Assembly: GCA_036169595.1 (NCBI GenBank)
Contig: CM069765.1
Coordinates: 9,047,001 to 9,111,000, forward strand
Source of the DNA: Dictyostelium firmibasis
Taxonomy: Eukaryota; Evosea; Eumycetozoa; Dictyosteliales; Dictyosteliaceae
Length of the DNA stretch: 64,000 nt
Direction of reading: 5' to 3'
In this document: positions 40,201 through 59,898 of the stretch, one piece after another
Layout: every line of letters starts with the position of its first letter
Position numbering within the stretch: the first letter of the stretch is position 1
Position numbers and translations under genes: made by a program
Notes under the pieces: generated by a model
The model's input: the letters and a program-made list of their open reading frames with translations, nothing else
Told to the model about the DNA's origin: nothing
Database searches by the model: none

Positions 40201-41837
40201 AGAATTTATTACTTAACGCACGAAGTCTTCTATTGGATCCACCTGTTGAACTAACAATATGAGGATTTCCATTATTATTATTAATATTATTATCACCATA
40301 ACTATCATTATCGCCATTAACTAACATTGAATTTAAAGAACTTGATAGATTAATTCTATTTTTAGCAATGAATTTAACGATTTTATTAAAAGAATCTCTA
40401 GAGATTGGTGAATCTAATAATTGAATTAAATTTTGCTCTGTAATGGTATCACTAATTTCACCACCACTACTACCACTATTTTGAGTTGTTGTATTATTAC
40501 GATTAACTAAGAATGGAGCTAATTTAGGTTTAACATAGCAATAGAGATCAGCTTTAGAGAGGTAATTACAAATCTTTACAATCAATGATATAACACCATA
40601 ACGTATCCAATTGTTTGGATGAAGTAGCATTGGTGAAGTTTTAACCAATAACTCCAATAGAATTGGTTTACGTAATAGACCTAATGAACAAAGTTCAGAT
40701 AGACTTGATAATGCTTTCTCGGTTACAAACTCCTCTTCATCAGTTAATGCCAATAGGATACAAGGATAAATGAAAGATTCTAAACTACCGGCACCAACAA
40801 CTGTACAAACTGCCACTATATTCTCAAAGAATGCACATCTTAACTGCCAATCTTTATCATTTAAAAATGTGATAATCAATGGTAGTACTGATTCATTAGT
40901 TTTCTGTCTACCAAAGAAAACGCATAGTCTATAGATATCGGAGAGAATGATCTTCTTCAATGTATTACAACTATCCTTTGTCAATAGATCCGATACTTTA
41001 ATGAAGAATTGTTCTTGAACCTCTTGAAGATCTGAATCGTACACTCTAAATTTGGCACGATCCTTTCTAGACTCCATTATACCCTCTGAATCAGGATCAC
41101 GATAATGTTGAGCAATCTCTAAGAATCTCTTTGCTGTAGTTGCTAATTGAGGTAATATCTCAGCAAATGCAATTCTAATGATTTCATCAGTTGATTCATG
41201 TGAAAGTTGTGAAAGTGATGGTAGAATGTATTGACCGAATATAGAGGATTCACTTGGTGGAAAAGTTTGTACCATCTCTAATACTTTTGATAAACTTCTC
41301 AATGCTTCAACTCTAACCAATGTAGGTTGTTCTTGTGATATCATACTCATAATGTATGGTACAATCTTTTGAAGTCTACATTCATCATCCAACATCTCTG
41401 CTAATCTTACCAACAATGAACCAACACATTTCACTTTAGTAGATGGGAATTGACAATGTTTAACTGCAGTATAAATAACTGATAAAAATAAATCTAAACC
41501 TTCAACCACTGTAACCTTTTTATCACCAATATTACTACTACTCTCATTTATTGTATCTAAATTTGTATTTGTTTTACTAGTTTGAATTACTCTTGTTGTT
41601 GTTGTTGTCATTGTAGTCGTAGTCGTAGTCGTAGTTGTTTCAATATTTAAATCCTTTATATTAGTAATATCTGTCTTATCAAATTCATCCGCTTCCTTTA
41701 CAAACTGTTCAGTTTTATAAATTATATTTGCAATATTTTTGCCAATATCATCTAATTTTGATGATGGTCTTTGTTGCTGTCCTTGTTGTATTGTTGATGT
41801 ATTTGAAGTAGTGGTTTGATTATTATTATTATTATTA

Positions 41838-41919
<82 letters not shown>

Positions 41920-43140
41920 TATTATTGTTGGTACCTGTTAAAATTGGTGAAGAAGGTGTTGAGGCTCTAAAACTACCTATTGAACTATTATTTTGATTTG
42001 AAGATGATTTAAAAAGATTATTTGAAGTACTATTTTTAAAGATATCAACGATTTCATCGAATTTATCACTGATACACATTACACGATCATCATTTTCTAA
42101 ACGCATTAATTCTGGAATGAATTGATGAGCGAATGAGAAATATTGTGGGAAAACAGTATTCCATTTTGAGATATACTTCTCTGGGGTATAACGTTGATCT
42201 GGATCCTTTTGAATCATATGTAGAATTAATGATTGAATATTCGGATCTTGAATACGTTGTTTGATGATTGATTCAGGTGAATACTCACCTTTTCTATAGC
42301 TTAGTAATTGTGAGAAATCAAAGATTGGGAAACCATCTAAAAACAACTCTGCAATTACACAACCTAATGAAAATACATCCATTTTAGGTGTTAGTTCATT
42401 GTTTGTTGGTGCACCTCTATTGGTCTCATAGAATCTTTCAGGTGCTATATAACAAGTTCTACGACCTGATGTATCGAAATAGAAACTGAAATCGGCAGGA
42501 TTATCCTCTGGTATAAATGTTGGTTTATAACATGCAAAATCTGATAAGAAAACCCAATTCGATGTAGTAACCAATACATTCTCACTCTTTATATCACCAT
42601 GAAATACACCTTTGAATGAACTCTGCTCCAATGCTTTCAATAATTGAAATGCTATAAACTTCTTTTCAATCATCGATAAGAATGGTCTTGTACTAAGTCT
42701 ATCATATAAATTATTATGAAAATATTGTCTAATTAAATATCCTGATCTATCTGTCTCTATAAAATGTTGATATGGCATTATATTAAATGATGGTGTAATA
42801 TTAAAATTATCTTTTATCTCTATTATAAATATAAAATATAAATATAAATTAGTAATAATGTTGTTAGAAAGAGTGAGAGAGAGAGAGAGTGAGAGAGAGA
42901 GTGAGAAAAAAAAAAGAAATTATAATTTTATTTACCTTTTAGCATAGTTTTATATTTTTCCAAAGATTCTTTTGTATTCCTTTTTTTATATATTTTTACA
43001 ACTACATATCCTTCCTCACTATGATATGCTTTAACAGTCTTTAAAAATCTAGCATTACCCAATGAATTTTTGAAAACAATTGGTCCAATTTCATCTTCTA
43101 AATACTCTGATACAATTGGTGCTCCAACTGTATTACCCAT
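37205..43140 (-). CDS. vps15: Vps15 / PIK3R4, regulatory kinase of class III PI3-kinase
   Basis: Exons are 43140-42936 and 42819-37205, giving 1939 aa. The 116-bp intron joins MLK-E-IKDNFN. MGNTVG at the N-terminus is a myristoylation signal, as in Vps15 of yeast and man. A divergent kinase domain (about 25-305) has HGDIKSENVL and LSDFACYKPTFIPEDNPADF, the diagnostic Vps15 signature, and RRTCYIAPERF. A HEAT-repeat region (about 510-900) and long Asn/Thr/Ser/Gly/Gln-rich inserts follow, then a C-terminal WD40 propeller (about 1410-1939, ending STDGVVKVWK). It is longer than human Vps15 only because of low-complexity inserts. It scaffolds Vps34 and Beclin 1 on endosomes and phagophores. It is head to head with a class I PI3K. 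Confidence 0.95.
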
Positions 43141-43779
43141 ATTATTTATATTTTATTATTGATTTTTTTCTTTTTTTTTTTTAATTATTTACTCTCTCTT
43201 TTATTATTATTATTATTATTAGTTATTATTATTTTATTTATTTATCGATTTAATTATAATGGGTCGTGTGTTGTTTTAAAATGAACAACAAAGCGTGTGT
43301 GTTGATTGATTTTTTTTAAACTTTATTATTTCAAAAAAAAAAAAAAAAAAAAAAAAAAATTGGAAAAAATTAAAATTTTTTTTTTTTATTTTTTTTTTTT
43401 ATATTATTTTTTTTTTTTTTATTTTTCAATTTTTTTATTTTTTTTTATTTTTTATAATATATTACTTTCTGATACATGTTATGTCATATAAGATCTCAAA
43501 ATTATTATCCTCATTTTATTTTATTTAATTTTATTTTATTTTTTTTCAAATTGGTTTGAAACCGTTGTTCGTTGAGACACACATTTTTATTTTTATATTT
43601 TTTTATTTTTTATTTTTTTTTTAAAAAAAAATATCTGATAGGTGATCAAAAAAATTTTTTATTTTTTTATTTTATTTTATTTTTAATTTTTAATTTTTTT
43701 TTATATTTTTTTTTTATTTTTTTTTTTTTTTTAAAAAATCTTTTTTTGTAATACCACCATAAAAGTGAAATAATGCAAA

Positions 43780-43816
<37 letters not shown>

Positions 43817-43835
43817 AAATAATAATAATCAAAGA
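43141..43835. promoter_or_regulatory. Shared divergent promoter region of vps15 and PI3K
   Basis: A 695-bp spacer between two start codons on opposite strands. It contains a GGGTCGTGTGTTG phrase and a GCGTGTGTG phrase near 43260-43300 and TGAAACCGTTGTTCGTTGAGACACAC near 43556-43581 in two parts; these are the only non-AT islands. Control motifs cannot be proved, but a bidirectional promoter must lie here. Confidence 0.5.
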
Positions 43836-49243
<5,408 letters not shown>

Positions 49244-49363
49244 TAAAAAAAAAAAAAAACAAATTATCACACATACACAAATAATTTTTTTCGTTTTAAA
49301 AGTTTTATAAATAATTACTTTATTTTATTTTATTTTTTTCTTTTTTTTTTTTTTTGAAATCCT

Positions 49364-49708
49364 TTATTGGCTTTCTATATTTAAATAAAATCTCATAAAG
49401 AATTTTGAATTATTTGAATTATATTTTTTTATCCATTTTGTTAATAATATAACATTTTCTTTTAAAATAATATTTAAGGATTCGTTGAATGCAAATAATG
49501 CAAATATATTATCTTTTTTTATAATTAGTTTTAATAATTTTAAAAATGTATTATAATTTTGTAAATCATTTCTTTGATAAAGAGTTTTAAAAACTTCAAT
49601 ATCGGCACAATGCACCATCATTGTATGAATAAATCCATTATTATAATCTATAATTTTTTTTACTAATAATAAATCTCTAATATAACAACAATTTCTTTGC
49701 ATTTCCAT
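49364..49708 (-). CDS. Small hypothetical protein
   Basis: A 114-aa frame. The first real ATG gives MEMQRNCCYIRDLLLVKK. Content is helical and complex (GFIHTMMVHCADIEVFKTLY, IFALFAFNESLNIILKENV), resembling a few units of the degenerate ankyrin-like repeats found in large Dictyostelium protein families, and is not low-complexity. It may therefore be a short gene or a surviving fragment of a longer one. It converges on the PI3K gene, with 120 bp between stops. No motif gives a function. Confidence 0.5.
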   Translation of the reverse strand: MEMQRNCCYIRDLLLVKKIIDYNNGFIHTMMVHCADIEVFKTLYQRNDLQNYNTFLKLLKLIIKKDNIFALFAFNESLNIILKENVILLTKWIKKYNSNNSKFFMRFYLNIESQ

Positions 49709-49720
49709 TTTTCTTATTTT

Positions 49721-49754
<34 letters not shown>

Positions 49755-49912
49755 AGTAACTTTTAAAAAATTTTAAGAAAAATTAATAAAACATACTTAT
49801 TTATTTATTTTTAGAATAATTATTTGTGAAAAAAAAAAATAAAAAATGGTGATTAAATAAAATAAATAAAAAAACAAAAAAAAAAACATATAAAAACAAT
49901 CCAATTTATAAA

Positions 49913-49956
<44 letters not shown>

Positions 49957-50288
49957 AAATAATGAATGATAACATTCACATATTCAAATTAATTAAGCAG
50001 TAATGGTGGTTATATGAGTAAGTTTACACTGGTGTGAGTTAAACTCTTAATACGCAAATAGATTAATCATACAATAAAAAAAAAAATAAAAAAAATTTAA
50101 AAAAAATAAAAAAACTTAACTTGTTGTAGAAACAATGGAGTAGTTGTAATTTTGTGTTTATTTTTGGAATTAAAATTATTAATATAAATTTAAAAGTATA
50201 AAACAACTTTAAAAAAAAAAAACCGGTTGTTTATTTGTATTTGAGTTTATATAAAAGTAATTAAATTAAATCAAATAATACACAAAAG

Positions 50289-50321
<33 letters not shown>

Positions 50322-51270
50322 GTGATGAATATGGAAAATTTTATTTAAAATCATTATTTCGGAATCATAAAAATTGTATGTGTGTGTGTGTGTTGTTTGT
50401 ATATGTGAGTTTAAAATTTTGGTGTTTGTGGGTGTGTTAATATGTGATATGTATTTGGAGAAATTAATTTATACAAATTTATTTTTTTAATTTTTTTAAT
50501 TTTTTTTTTTTTAAAAAAAAATACTTTTGATCATAAATATTAACAAAAAGAAATTATAATAAAATGAAGTTAGTTATAATAAAAAATACTAAGAGATCTA
50601 TATAAAAGTATAAATACACAAACTTATATTATAATTGGTGAATTCTCATTACTTCTGTCTTTTTAAATCACCATATTCATTTTATTCATCCATTTTTTTA
50701 AAAATATAAAATACTTTTTTGGTAATCTCTGAAATCTTTTCTTATTATTTATGGTTAAAAAAAAAGATTTTTTTGAATGACATAAAATAAATAATTTCTC
50801 CCAAAAAAAGATATTTTAGAGTTGTTTTTTTTAAAAACAGAAGAATGGAATACATTTAAAGAAATATTAATTTCTCCCTAAAAAGATGTTTTAGAGTTTT
50901 GTTTTTTAAAAAACAGAAGAATGGAATACATTTAAAGAAATATTAAATTCTATTTTCGAATTTTTTTCAAACAATCAAAAAAAAAAAAAAAAATAAAAAA
51001 AAAAAAAAAAAAATAAAAATTGAAATGATTTTATTTTTATCATTGTTGAACGTTCTTTTTTTTTTTTTTTTTTTTTTATTTATTTTCATTTTTTTTCACT
51101 TTTTTTTTTATATTTTTTTCATTCCTTATTCGCTTTAATAAGGGAAAAATAAAAAAGATAAATAAAGGAGTTCCAACAAAAAAAAAAAATCAATCAAAAA
51201 CTACATATAAAATTGAAATACTGATTGAAAAATCAATCGAAGCTGAAGAAAAATAATAAATTAAAAAAAC
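49709..51270. other. Long spacer between divergent genes
   Basis: Very A/T-rich with a GTGTGTGTGTGTG run near 50378-50391 and a 76-bp tandem duplication (listed separately). The 5' flanks of the small minus-strand gene and of sf3b3 lie here. No RNA gene was recognised. Confidence 0.5.
50791..50946. repeat. 76-bp tandem duplication
   Basis: Two adjacent copies of a unit running from TTTCTCCC through GAAGAATGGAATACATTTAA to GAAATATTAA, differing at a few bases and in A/T-run length. They lie about 330 bp upstream of the sf3b3 start. Confidence 0.8.
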
Positions 51271-54200
51271 ATGTATTTATATAATTTAACATTACAAAGA
51301 CCAACATCAGTATATCAATCGATTAGTGGTAATTTCTCAGGAACAAAACAAGTTGAAATTGTATTAAATCATGGTAGATCGTTAGAGTTGATAAGATATG
51401 ATGAAAATGGTAAAATGCAATCAGTTTTGTATTCAGAGGTATTTGGTGTTGTTAGATCTATTATACCATTTCGTTTAACAAGTGGTACTAAAGATTATAT
51501 CATCGTTGGTTCTGATTCTGGTCGTGTAGTCATCTTAGAATATAACCCACAAAAAAATCAATTCGATAAAATTCACCAAGAAACTTTTGGTCGTTCAGGT
51601 TGTCGTCGTATTGTTCCTGGTCAATATTTAGCAGTTGATCCAAAAGGAAGAGCTTTTATGATTGGTATGTTTAATTTTTTAAAGTAAAAAATAGGTTTAA
51701 ATGAATAATATTTACTAATTTTTTTTTTTATATTTTATAGGTGCAATTGAAAAACAAAAATTAGTTTATATTTTAAATAGAGATTCATCAGCAAATTTAA
51801 CAATATCATCACCTTTGGAGGCACATAAATCTAATACTATTGTATTTTCAATGTGTGGTGTTGATGTAGGATTTGAGAATCCAATATTTGCCACAATATC
51901 AGTTGATTATACAGAAGAAGATAGTGGTAGTGGTTCAATTGATGAGATTATGGATGAAGATATTGGAAAGAAAAAGAAATTATTAACATATTATGAATTG
52001 GATTTAGGTTTAAATAATGTTGTTAGAAAATGGAGTGATCAAGTCGATGATAGTGCAAATATAGTAATGTCAGTACCAGGTGGTACAGAGGGACCAGGTG
52101 GTGTATTAGTTGCATCTGAAGATTATATAGTATATCGTAATCAAGATCATGCTGAAGTACGTTCAAGAATACCACGTCGTTATGGTAGTGATCCAAAAAA
52201 AGGTCTTTTAATTATATCACATTCATCACATAAACAAAAGGGTATGTTCTTCTTTTTGGTTCAATCAGAACATGGTGATCTTTACAAGATAACATTAGAT
52301 TATCAAGGTGATCAAGTATCACAAGTGAATGTAAACTATTTCGATACTATAGCATTATCAAACTGTTTGACAGTATTAAAGAATGGTTTCCTCTTTTCAG
52401 CATCAGAATTTGGTGATCATACATTATACTTTTTCAAATCAATAGGTGATGAAGAGGAAGAAGGCCAAGCAAAGAGATTAGAGGATAAAGATGGCCATCT
52501 TTGGTTTAAACCTAGAAACTCATGCGGTGCTACCAACACTGATGAATTAAAGAATTTAGAGGCAACATCACATCTATCATCATTATCACCAATCATTGAT
52601 TTCAAGACATTGGATTTAGTTAGAGAGGAAAATCCACAACTATATTCTCTATGTGGCACTGGTTTAAACTCATCTTTGAAAGTGTTAAGACATGGTCTAT
52701 CTGTTACCACCATTACCACTGCAAATCTACCTGGTATACCAAGTGGTATATGGACAGTACCAAAATCAACATCACCAACAGCACCAGATCAAACTGATAA
52801 ATATATTGTAGTATCATTCGTTGGAACTACATCTGTATTAAGTGTAGGTGAAACTATTCAAGAGAATCATGAAAGTGGTATACTCGAGACAACAACTACA
52901 TTATTAGTTAAATCTATGGGTGATGATGCAATCATTCAAGTGTTTCCAACAGGTTTTCGTCATATTAAATCCGATTTAAGAATTAATGAATGGAGAGCAC
53001 CAGGTAGAAAAACAATAGTACGTGCATCTGCAAATCAATCTCAATTGGCAATTGCATTAAGTGGTGGTGAAATCATTTATTTTGAACTGGATCAAGCTGG
53101 TAATTTAATAGAAATTATTAAAAAAGATTTAAGAAGGGATATTGCATGCATTGAAATCTCACCAATTCCAAAAGGTAGAAATATGGCACGTTTCATTGCT
53201 GTCTCTGATTGGGAAGGTCCAATTAGAGTACTCTCATTAGATCGTGATAATTGTTTAGGTCAAGTTTCAATGTTAGATACTGATAAAGTTTACATTGAAA
53301 GTTTATCAATCATTGAAATGCAAGTTAATGAAATGGGTATTGAATCTTCATTACAACAATCAAAGAAATCTCAAAATAATTCATCATCTACAACTACAAG
53401 TAGCAGTGCTGCTTCTTCAGTAACTAGTAATATGGGAGGATCATTATTTTTATTTGTTGGATTAAAGAATGGCGTTGTTAAACGTGCAACATTAGATAGT
53501 GTAACAGGTGAATTATCAGATATTAGAACAAGATTATTAGGCAGAAAACCAGTGAAATTATTTAAAGTTAAAGTTAGAGGATCCAATGCAATGTTAGCAT
53601 TATCAAGTAGAGTTTGGTTAAATTATATTAACCAAGGTAAATTAGATATTATACCATTATCAATTGAACCATTAGAAAATGCTTCAAATCTTTCATCTGA
53701 ACAATCAGCAGAGAGTATAGTCGCAACAAGTGAGAATAAAATTGTAATTTTCTCAATTGACAAATTAGGTGATCTATTTAATCAAGAAACTATCAAATTA
53801 AATGCAACACCAAAAAGATTTATAATTCATCCACAAACTAACTATATAATAATTTTAGAGACTGAAACAAATTATAATACTGATAATCTGGATGTTGAAA
53901 AAATTAATGAACAATCTGAGAAATTATATTTAGAAAAACAAAAAGAATTACAACAAGAGATGGATATTGATGATGAAGATAGCAATCAAGATAGTAAAAT
54001 TGAACCATTAAAAAAACTATTTAAACCAAAAGCTGGTAAAGGTCAATGGAAATCTTATATTAAAATTATGGACCCAATTACACATGAACCATTGGAATCA
54101 TTAGTATTAGAAGATGGTGAAGCAGGTTTTAGTGTTTGTACTTGTTCATTTGGTGAAAGTGGTGAAATATTTTTAGTGGTTGGTTGTGCAACTGGTATGA

Positions 54201-55114
54201 TATTAAACCCAAAGAGTCATAAGAGCGCTCATTTAAATCTTTATCGTTTCATTGATGATGGTAAGAAATTAGAATTACTTTATAAAACTGAAGTTGAAGA
54301 ACCTGTTTATGCAATGGCACAATTTCAAGGTAAATTAGTTTGTGGTGTTGGTAAATCTATTCGTATCTATGATATGGGTAAAAAGAAATTACTTAGAAAA
54401 TGTGAAACAAAGAGTTTACCCAATACTATAGTGAATATTCATAGTTTAGGTGATAGATTAGTAGTTGGTGATATTCAAGAAAGTATTCATTTCATAAAAT
54501 ATAAGAGATCAGAGAATATGTTGTATGTATTTGCCGATGATTTAGCACCACGTTGGATTACTACATCGGTTATGATCGACTATGATACAGTTGCAGGTGC
54601 AGATAAATTTGGTAATATCTTTGTACTTCGTTTACCATTATCAATATCTGACGAGGTTGAAGAGGATCCAACTGGTAGTAAATTGAAATTTGAAACTGGT
54701 ACTCTAAATGGTGCTCCACATAAATTGGAACATATTGCAAACTTCTTTGTAGGTGATACCGTCACCACATTGAATAAAACTTCTTTAGTAGTTGGCGGTC
54801 CTGAAGTTATACTCTACACTACTATCAGTGGTGCTATTGGTGCTTTGATACCTTTCACCTCAAGAGAAGATGTAGATTTCTTCTCAACTTTAGAAATGAA
54901 TATGAGAGCTGATTGTTTACCATTATGTGGTCGTGATCATCTCGCCTATCGTTCCTATTATTTCCCAGTTAAAAATATTATTGATGGTGATCTCTGTGAA
55001 CAATTCTCAACTTTATCTTATCAAAAACAACTAACAATCTCTGAAGAATTATCAAGATCACCTTCTGAAGTTATTAAAAAATTGGAAGAAATTAGATCTC
55101 AAAAACTATTATAA
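51271..55114 (+). CDS. sf3b3: Splicing factor 3B subunit 3 (SF3b130/SAP130)
   Basis: Exons are 51271-51664 and 51741-55114, with a 76-bp intron inside FMIG-AIEKQKLVYIL, giving 1255 aa, close to the usual 1217. The strong family signature is MYLYNLTLQRP, EVFGVVRSIIPFRLT, YIIVGSDSGRVVILEY, the CRRIVPGQYLAVDPKGRA block, and the C-terminal FFSTLEMNMR with YRSYYFPVKNIIDGDL. It is a three-propeller (DDB1-like) scaffold in the SF3b complex of U2 snRNP. It helps branch-site recognition and is essential in other eukaryotes. A Ser-rich insert (about 560-580) and an acidic segment (MDIDDEDSNQD) are local additions. Single-copy housekeeping gene. Confidence 0.96.
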
Positions 55115-55272
55115 TAATAAATAATAACAATAATTAATTAAATATTCAATGACAAAAAAAAAAAAAAAAAGAAAAAAATTAAATAAAATAAAATAAAAAA
55201 AATAAAAATAACCAATTCCCAAATGAAGAGTCTACAATTTAAATAATTTTTATTATTGTGGATATTTTCTAT
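55115..55272. other. Convergent intergenic spacer
   Basis: A 158-bp A-rich spacer where sf3b3 and the 7-TM gene converge. Nothing else is visible. Confidence 0.6.
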
Positions 55273-56363
55273 TTATATTTTAGAAAATATTGGCGACAAA
55301 ATGTCCGGTTGATCATTTGAGTATTCCAACTCTTTGGAGTCATTATTAAGTTTTTTTGAAATTAATAAAATGAGGATGGTTGGAAGTATTTCAAAAATTG
55401 AGTGGAATATTATTTCAAATATTCCATGATGATCAATTTGGGTAAAAACTGAAGTAACAGTTAAAATTGTACGAAAAAAGAAAAAGATTACCCCAAATAT
55501 TATTAATAGCCCGTAGGTATATTTGAATTGTGTAAAAATATTTCTATGATATCCACTATCTCTATTTATATCTCTTACCACTTCAAAAAAAGAATATCTT
55601 AATTTTTTTTTTTTTTTTTTTTTTTTATTTTCATTAACAAGAATTTTTTTTTTTTTAAATTTTTTATTATAATAAAACTTACAATTTACCAATAAAAAGA
55701 AAAAAAAAGGATATCGATATATATATTAAGGCAAAAAACAGTTGAATGACTTTTTGAGCCTTTGAGTAAGGTATTTGAAAAGAAATCATCTCTTTAATCG
55801 AAAATATCAACTCATATGATATTATTATCGACACCAGTGTATATACCACAACATTGATCATAATTAATGCTAGTTTATAACTATATAAATTGATTTTTTT
55901 ATTTCCAAAACCTTGGATATATATTTTTAATCTATTTAAATAAGTTAGTAAATAAATTTTAATAATTAAAAATATAAAAATATTAAATACTTACAAAAAA
56001 AATGATAAACTAGAAATGAAACTAAGAAAAAATAAAGTTGAAAAGGTAATATTAATGAATAAAACCTCTCCAAAATATTTTAATTGTATTATCCCTTCTT
56101 TATATAAAATAAAAAGAGAGAAAGACAACAGTCTTGACACAATTCCTAAAAATAATGGTATATATATTATTGCTATTATTTTAATTAATATTTTATATTT
56201 AATTTGAATTAATTTAGAATATTTTTTATTACTTACTTTTTTGTTCAATAAAATTTATTGAAAAAATAAACAATAAAATATATAAAAAAATTAAAATAAT
56301 ATGTATTATAAAATATGGAAGATTATTTTGGGTTATACTATTATATAGAGTTTTAAATAACAT
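55273..56363 (-). CDS. Seven-TM membrane protein, four exons
   Basis: Exons are 56363-56237, 56172-55995, 55931-55683 and 55597-55273. All joins stay in frame and use GTAAGT donors, giving 292 aa. Seven hydrophobic segments are spaced along the chain: LPYFIIHIILIFLYILLFIF, IYIPLFLGIVSRLLSFSLFI, VLFINITFSTLFFLSFISSL, LALIMINVVVYTLVSIIISY, IQLFFALIYISISFFFLFI, LLIIFGVIFFFFRTILTV and IIFHSIFEILPTILILLIS. The tail is short and polar. Layout is that of a 7-TM receptor-like or THH1/TOM1/TOM3-type protein. No receptor signature (DRY, NPxxY, Frizzled Cys pattern) is evident. Three unconnected short frames become one protein only when spliced. Confidence 0.7.
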
Positions 56364-56888
56364 TTTTGTTTGTTAATAATAAAAGAAATAAAAAAATAAA
56401 AAAATAAAAAAATAAAAAATAAAAAATATAAAATAAAAAAAATAAAAAAAAAAAATAAAAAATTTTTAATTACAATATTATATTAAGTTGAGAAATAAAA
56501 AATTTTGAATGTAATTAATTGAAAATAAACAAATACAGTTGGAACTTCCTAATTTATAATAAGAAAAAAATATTAAAAAAATTAAATTAAATAAAAAAAA
56601 TTTTGGGGTCTATTTATAGAAAACCACAGTTTTTAACAAAATCAACACAATTTTTAAAAATTTACTTAAAATAATGAGTTTTGAGAAGAAATTTCGATCT
56701 TTTATGAGCGATTATACAAAAAAGGGGTTAAATTTTAATTTAAAAATTTTATAAAAAAATTAATTCTCATGAAAATTTTTGTCTTTGAAGGTACCTTTAT
56801 TATATTTTTTAATTTTACTATTAATTTTTTTTAATATATATATATATTTTCTTGTTATTTTTAATTTTCTTTCCTAGATTTAATTTTT
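56364..56888. other. AT-rich spacer
   Basis: Contains a moderately complex piece (56520-56790) without a reading frame, and TATATATATATA near 56835. No feature supported. Confidence 0.5.
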
Positions 56889-58454
56889 TTAATTAAATTT
56901 AATTATTAAAACCGATGATGGAATTGAAGAATCATTAATTAAATTGTTTATTTTTAATTTTTTTGGAATTTGAATAACTTTTAATGATAATGGTAAAATG
57001 AAAGGTAAAGTTAAAGATTGATTATAACCTTTTGGTAAATACAATTGCTCTAGAGTTAAAGGTAAAGAATTTAATTCAAAAGGTTGGTTAAAATTACCAT
57101 ACTCTTCGAATCTCAATACCTTTAAACCATTTGGTAAACTACCACCTTTTAAAGGACTATTGAAGCTACTACCAAATTCTAATTCTTTTAATGTTGATGG
57201 TAATAAACCTAATTCGATTTCACCATTATAATAATAACCAAATTTTAATTTCTCTAATCCTTCATTAAAAACATTACTACCATTTTTATTTAATAAATTT
57301 AAATTTATATTAAATTTATTTGAAAGTGTTAATTCTTTTAATGACTTTGGAAAGATATCATTGAAATAAACATTACTATGATTATTAATTTCTAAATTTG
57401 GTAAATCAATTAAAAGTTTTTTTAAACCCTCATTTAAGAAACCATTATTAAGTAATTGATAAGTATCAGTTAATTGTTGATCTTGAATTGAATAATTTAA
57501 ATATTCTAATGATTTTGGTAATGCATTCTTTTCAATTATATTTGATTCTGTTGATACTGTTAATGATTGTAAATTTGATGGTAACATTTCCTTTGAAATT
57601 TGTTGTTTTTGTTTTTTTAAAGAGATTTTGATTTCTAAATTTTTAATTGTTGAATTTTTATAAAATAAATTATCAATTTCAATATCAGTTGACATTAATT
57701 TTAATGAAGTTATAGATTGAGGTATTGAATTAGTTGGTATTGTTAAACCTTTATTAAATTGACTACTAATTGATAATGTCTTTAGATTAGTTGGTAAAAA
57801 TGTTTCTTTATCATTTAATAATGGCAATGTATAATTATTTGGATGACTAATTGATAAAGATTCAAGTGATTGTGGTAGAATACAATCTGTCAATGGTTTA
57901 TCATATCCAATTATATTTAAATTTTTTAAACCTTCATGAAAATCCCCTTTTTCAAAAGAGAAACCACCATTTTTCCAATCATCCCCAAAAGTTAATGATG
58001 TAATTGTTGTTGGTAATTTAAATCTTTCACTATTAATTCTATCATTAAAATTTGAATAACATCTAAATGATAATGTTGTAATTTGATTTGGAATTGTTGT
58101 AGAATCAATTAAATAATCATTTGATTCATTTATATTAAAATTATAAATTGATTTAATTGATTTTGGTAATTCTCCATTTTTTAAATTTATTGTAATAGAT
58201 TCATTTTCAAATGGAAAATGTAATTCTTCAACTCCTTCTGGTATAATTGAAAGATTTATATTTGATTGATTTATATCAATTAAATATATTACTTTTAAAA
58301 AACCATTTTCATTTTTTGGTAAATCTTCTTTTCTTAATGGTTCTGAACCACGATAAATTAATGTTGTAATATACTCTTTATATTGATATTCTTCTATCTC
58401 TTTTAAAGTTTTAAATTCAACTTGTTTATTTAATTCAATTAATTCTTTGTTCAT
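56889..58454 (-). CDS. FNIP-repeat protein
   Basis: A single exon, 521 aa from the first ATG (MNKELIELNKQVEFKTL). A TTG-led extension of nine residues is not needed. From about residue 65 on it is built of repeats with a leucine/proline periodicity (LPxSLxxLxxS, FNxxLxxxxLPxxLxxL), the FNIP family of Dictyostelium. FNIP proteins form LRR-like solenoids and are very numerous in this genome, most of unknown role. It lacks the kinase-like domains of its relative at 20961-27440. Upstream is only poly-A/T and an AAT tract, so an earlier exon is unlikely. Confidence 0.8.
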   Translation of the reverse strand: MNKELIELNKQVEFKTLKEIEEYQYKEYITTLIYRGSEPLRKEDLPKNENGFLKVIYLIDINQSNINLSIIPEGVEELHFPFENESITINLKNGELPKSIKSIYNFNINESNDYLIDSTTIPNQITTLSFRCYSNFNDRINSERFKLPTTITSLTFGDDWKNGGFSFEKGDFHEGLKNLNIIGYDKPLTDCILPQSLESLSISHPNNYTLPLLNDKETFLPTNLKTLSISSQFNKGLTIPTNSIPQSITSLKLMSTDIEIDNLFYKNSTIKNLEIKISLKKQKQQISKEMLPSNLQSLTVSTESNIIEKNALPKSLEYLNYSIQDQQLTDTYQLLNNGFLNEGLKKLLIDLPNLEINNHSNVYFNDIFPKSLKELTLSNKFNINLNLLNKNGSNVFNEGLEKLKFGYYYNGEIELGLLPSTLKELEFGSSFNSPLKGGSLPNGLKVLRFEEYGNFNQPFELNSLPLTLEQLYLPKGYNQSLTLPFILPLSLKVIQIPKKLKINNLINDSSIPSSVLIIKFN

Positions 58455-58600
58455 TCCACAAAATGATTTTAAAATTTTCAAAAAAAAAAAAAAATTAAAA
58501 AAAAAAAATTAAAAAAAAAAAAATTTTAATAATTAATTAATTAATTATAATTTTTTAAAAATAATTAATAAAAAAAAAAAAAAAATTTTAAAAAAAATTA

Positions 58601-58797
<197 letters not shown>

Positions 58798-58963
58798 TAA
58801 CTATAATAAAAACATGTATTGGTTTTAATAGTTCTTTTAATTTTAAAGAGTTAATTTTTGTTTTTATTTAACTTTTTTTTTTTTTACATCAACAATATTA
58901 TTTTTTAAATAAAAAATAAAATAAAAATAAAAATGAACAATAACTATCGATAATATACCCAAA

Positions 58964-59898
<935 letters not shown>

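Noticed and set aside
43306-43491. Small gene in the vps15-PI3K spacer
   Set aside because: Only Lys and Phe runs from A and T homopolymers.
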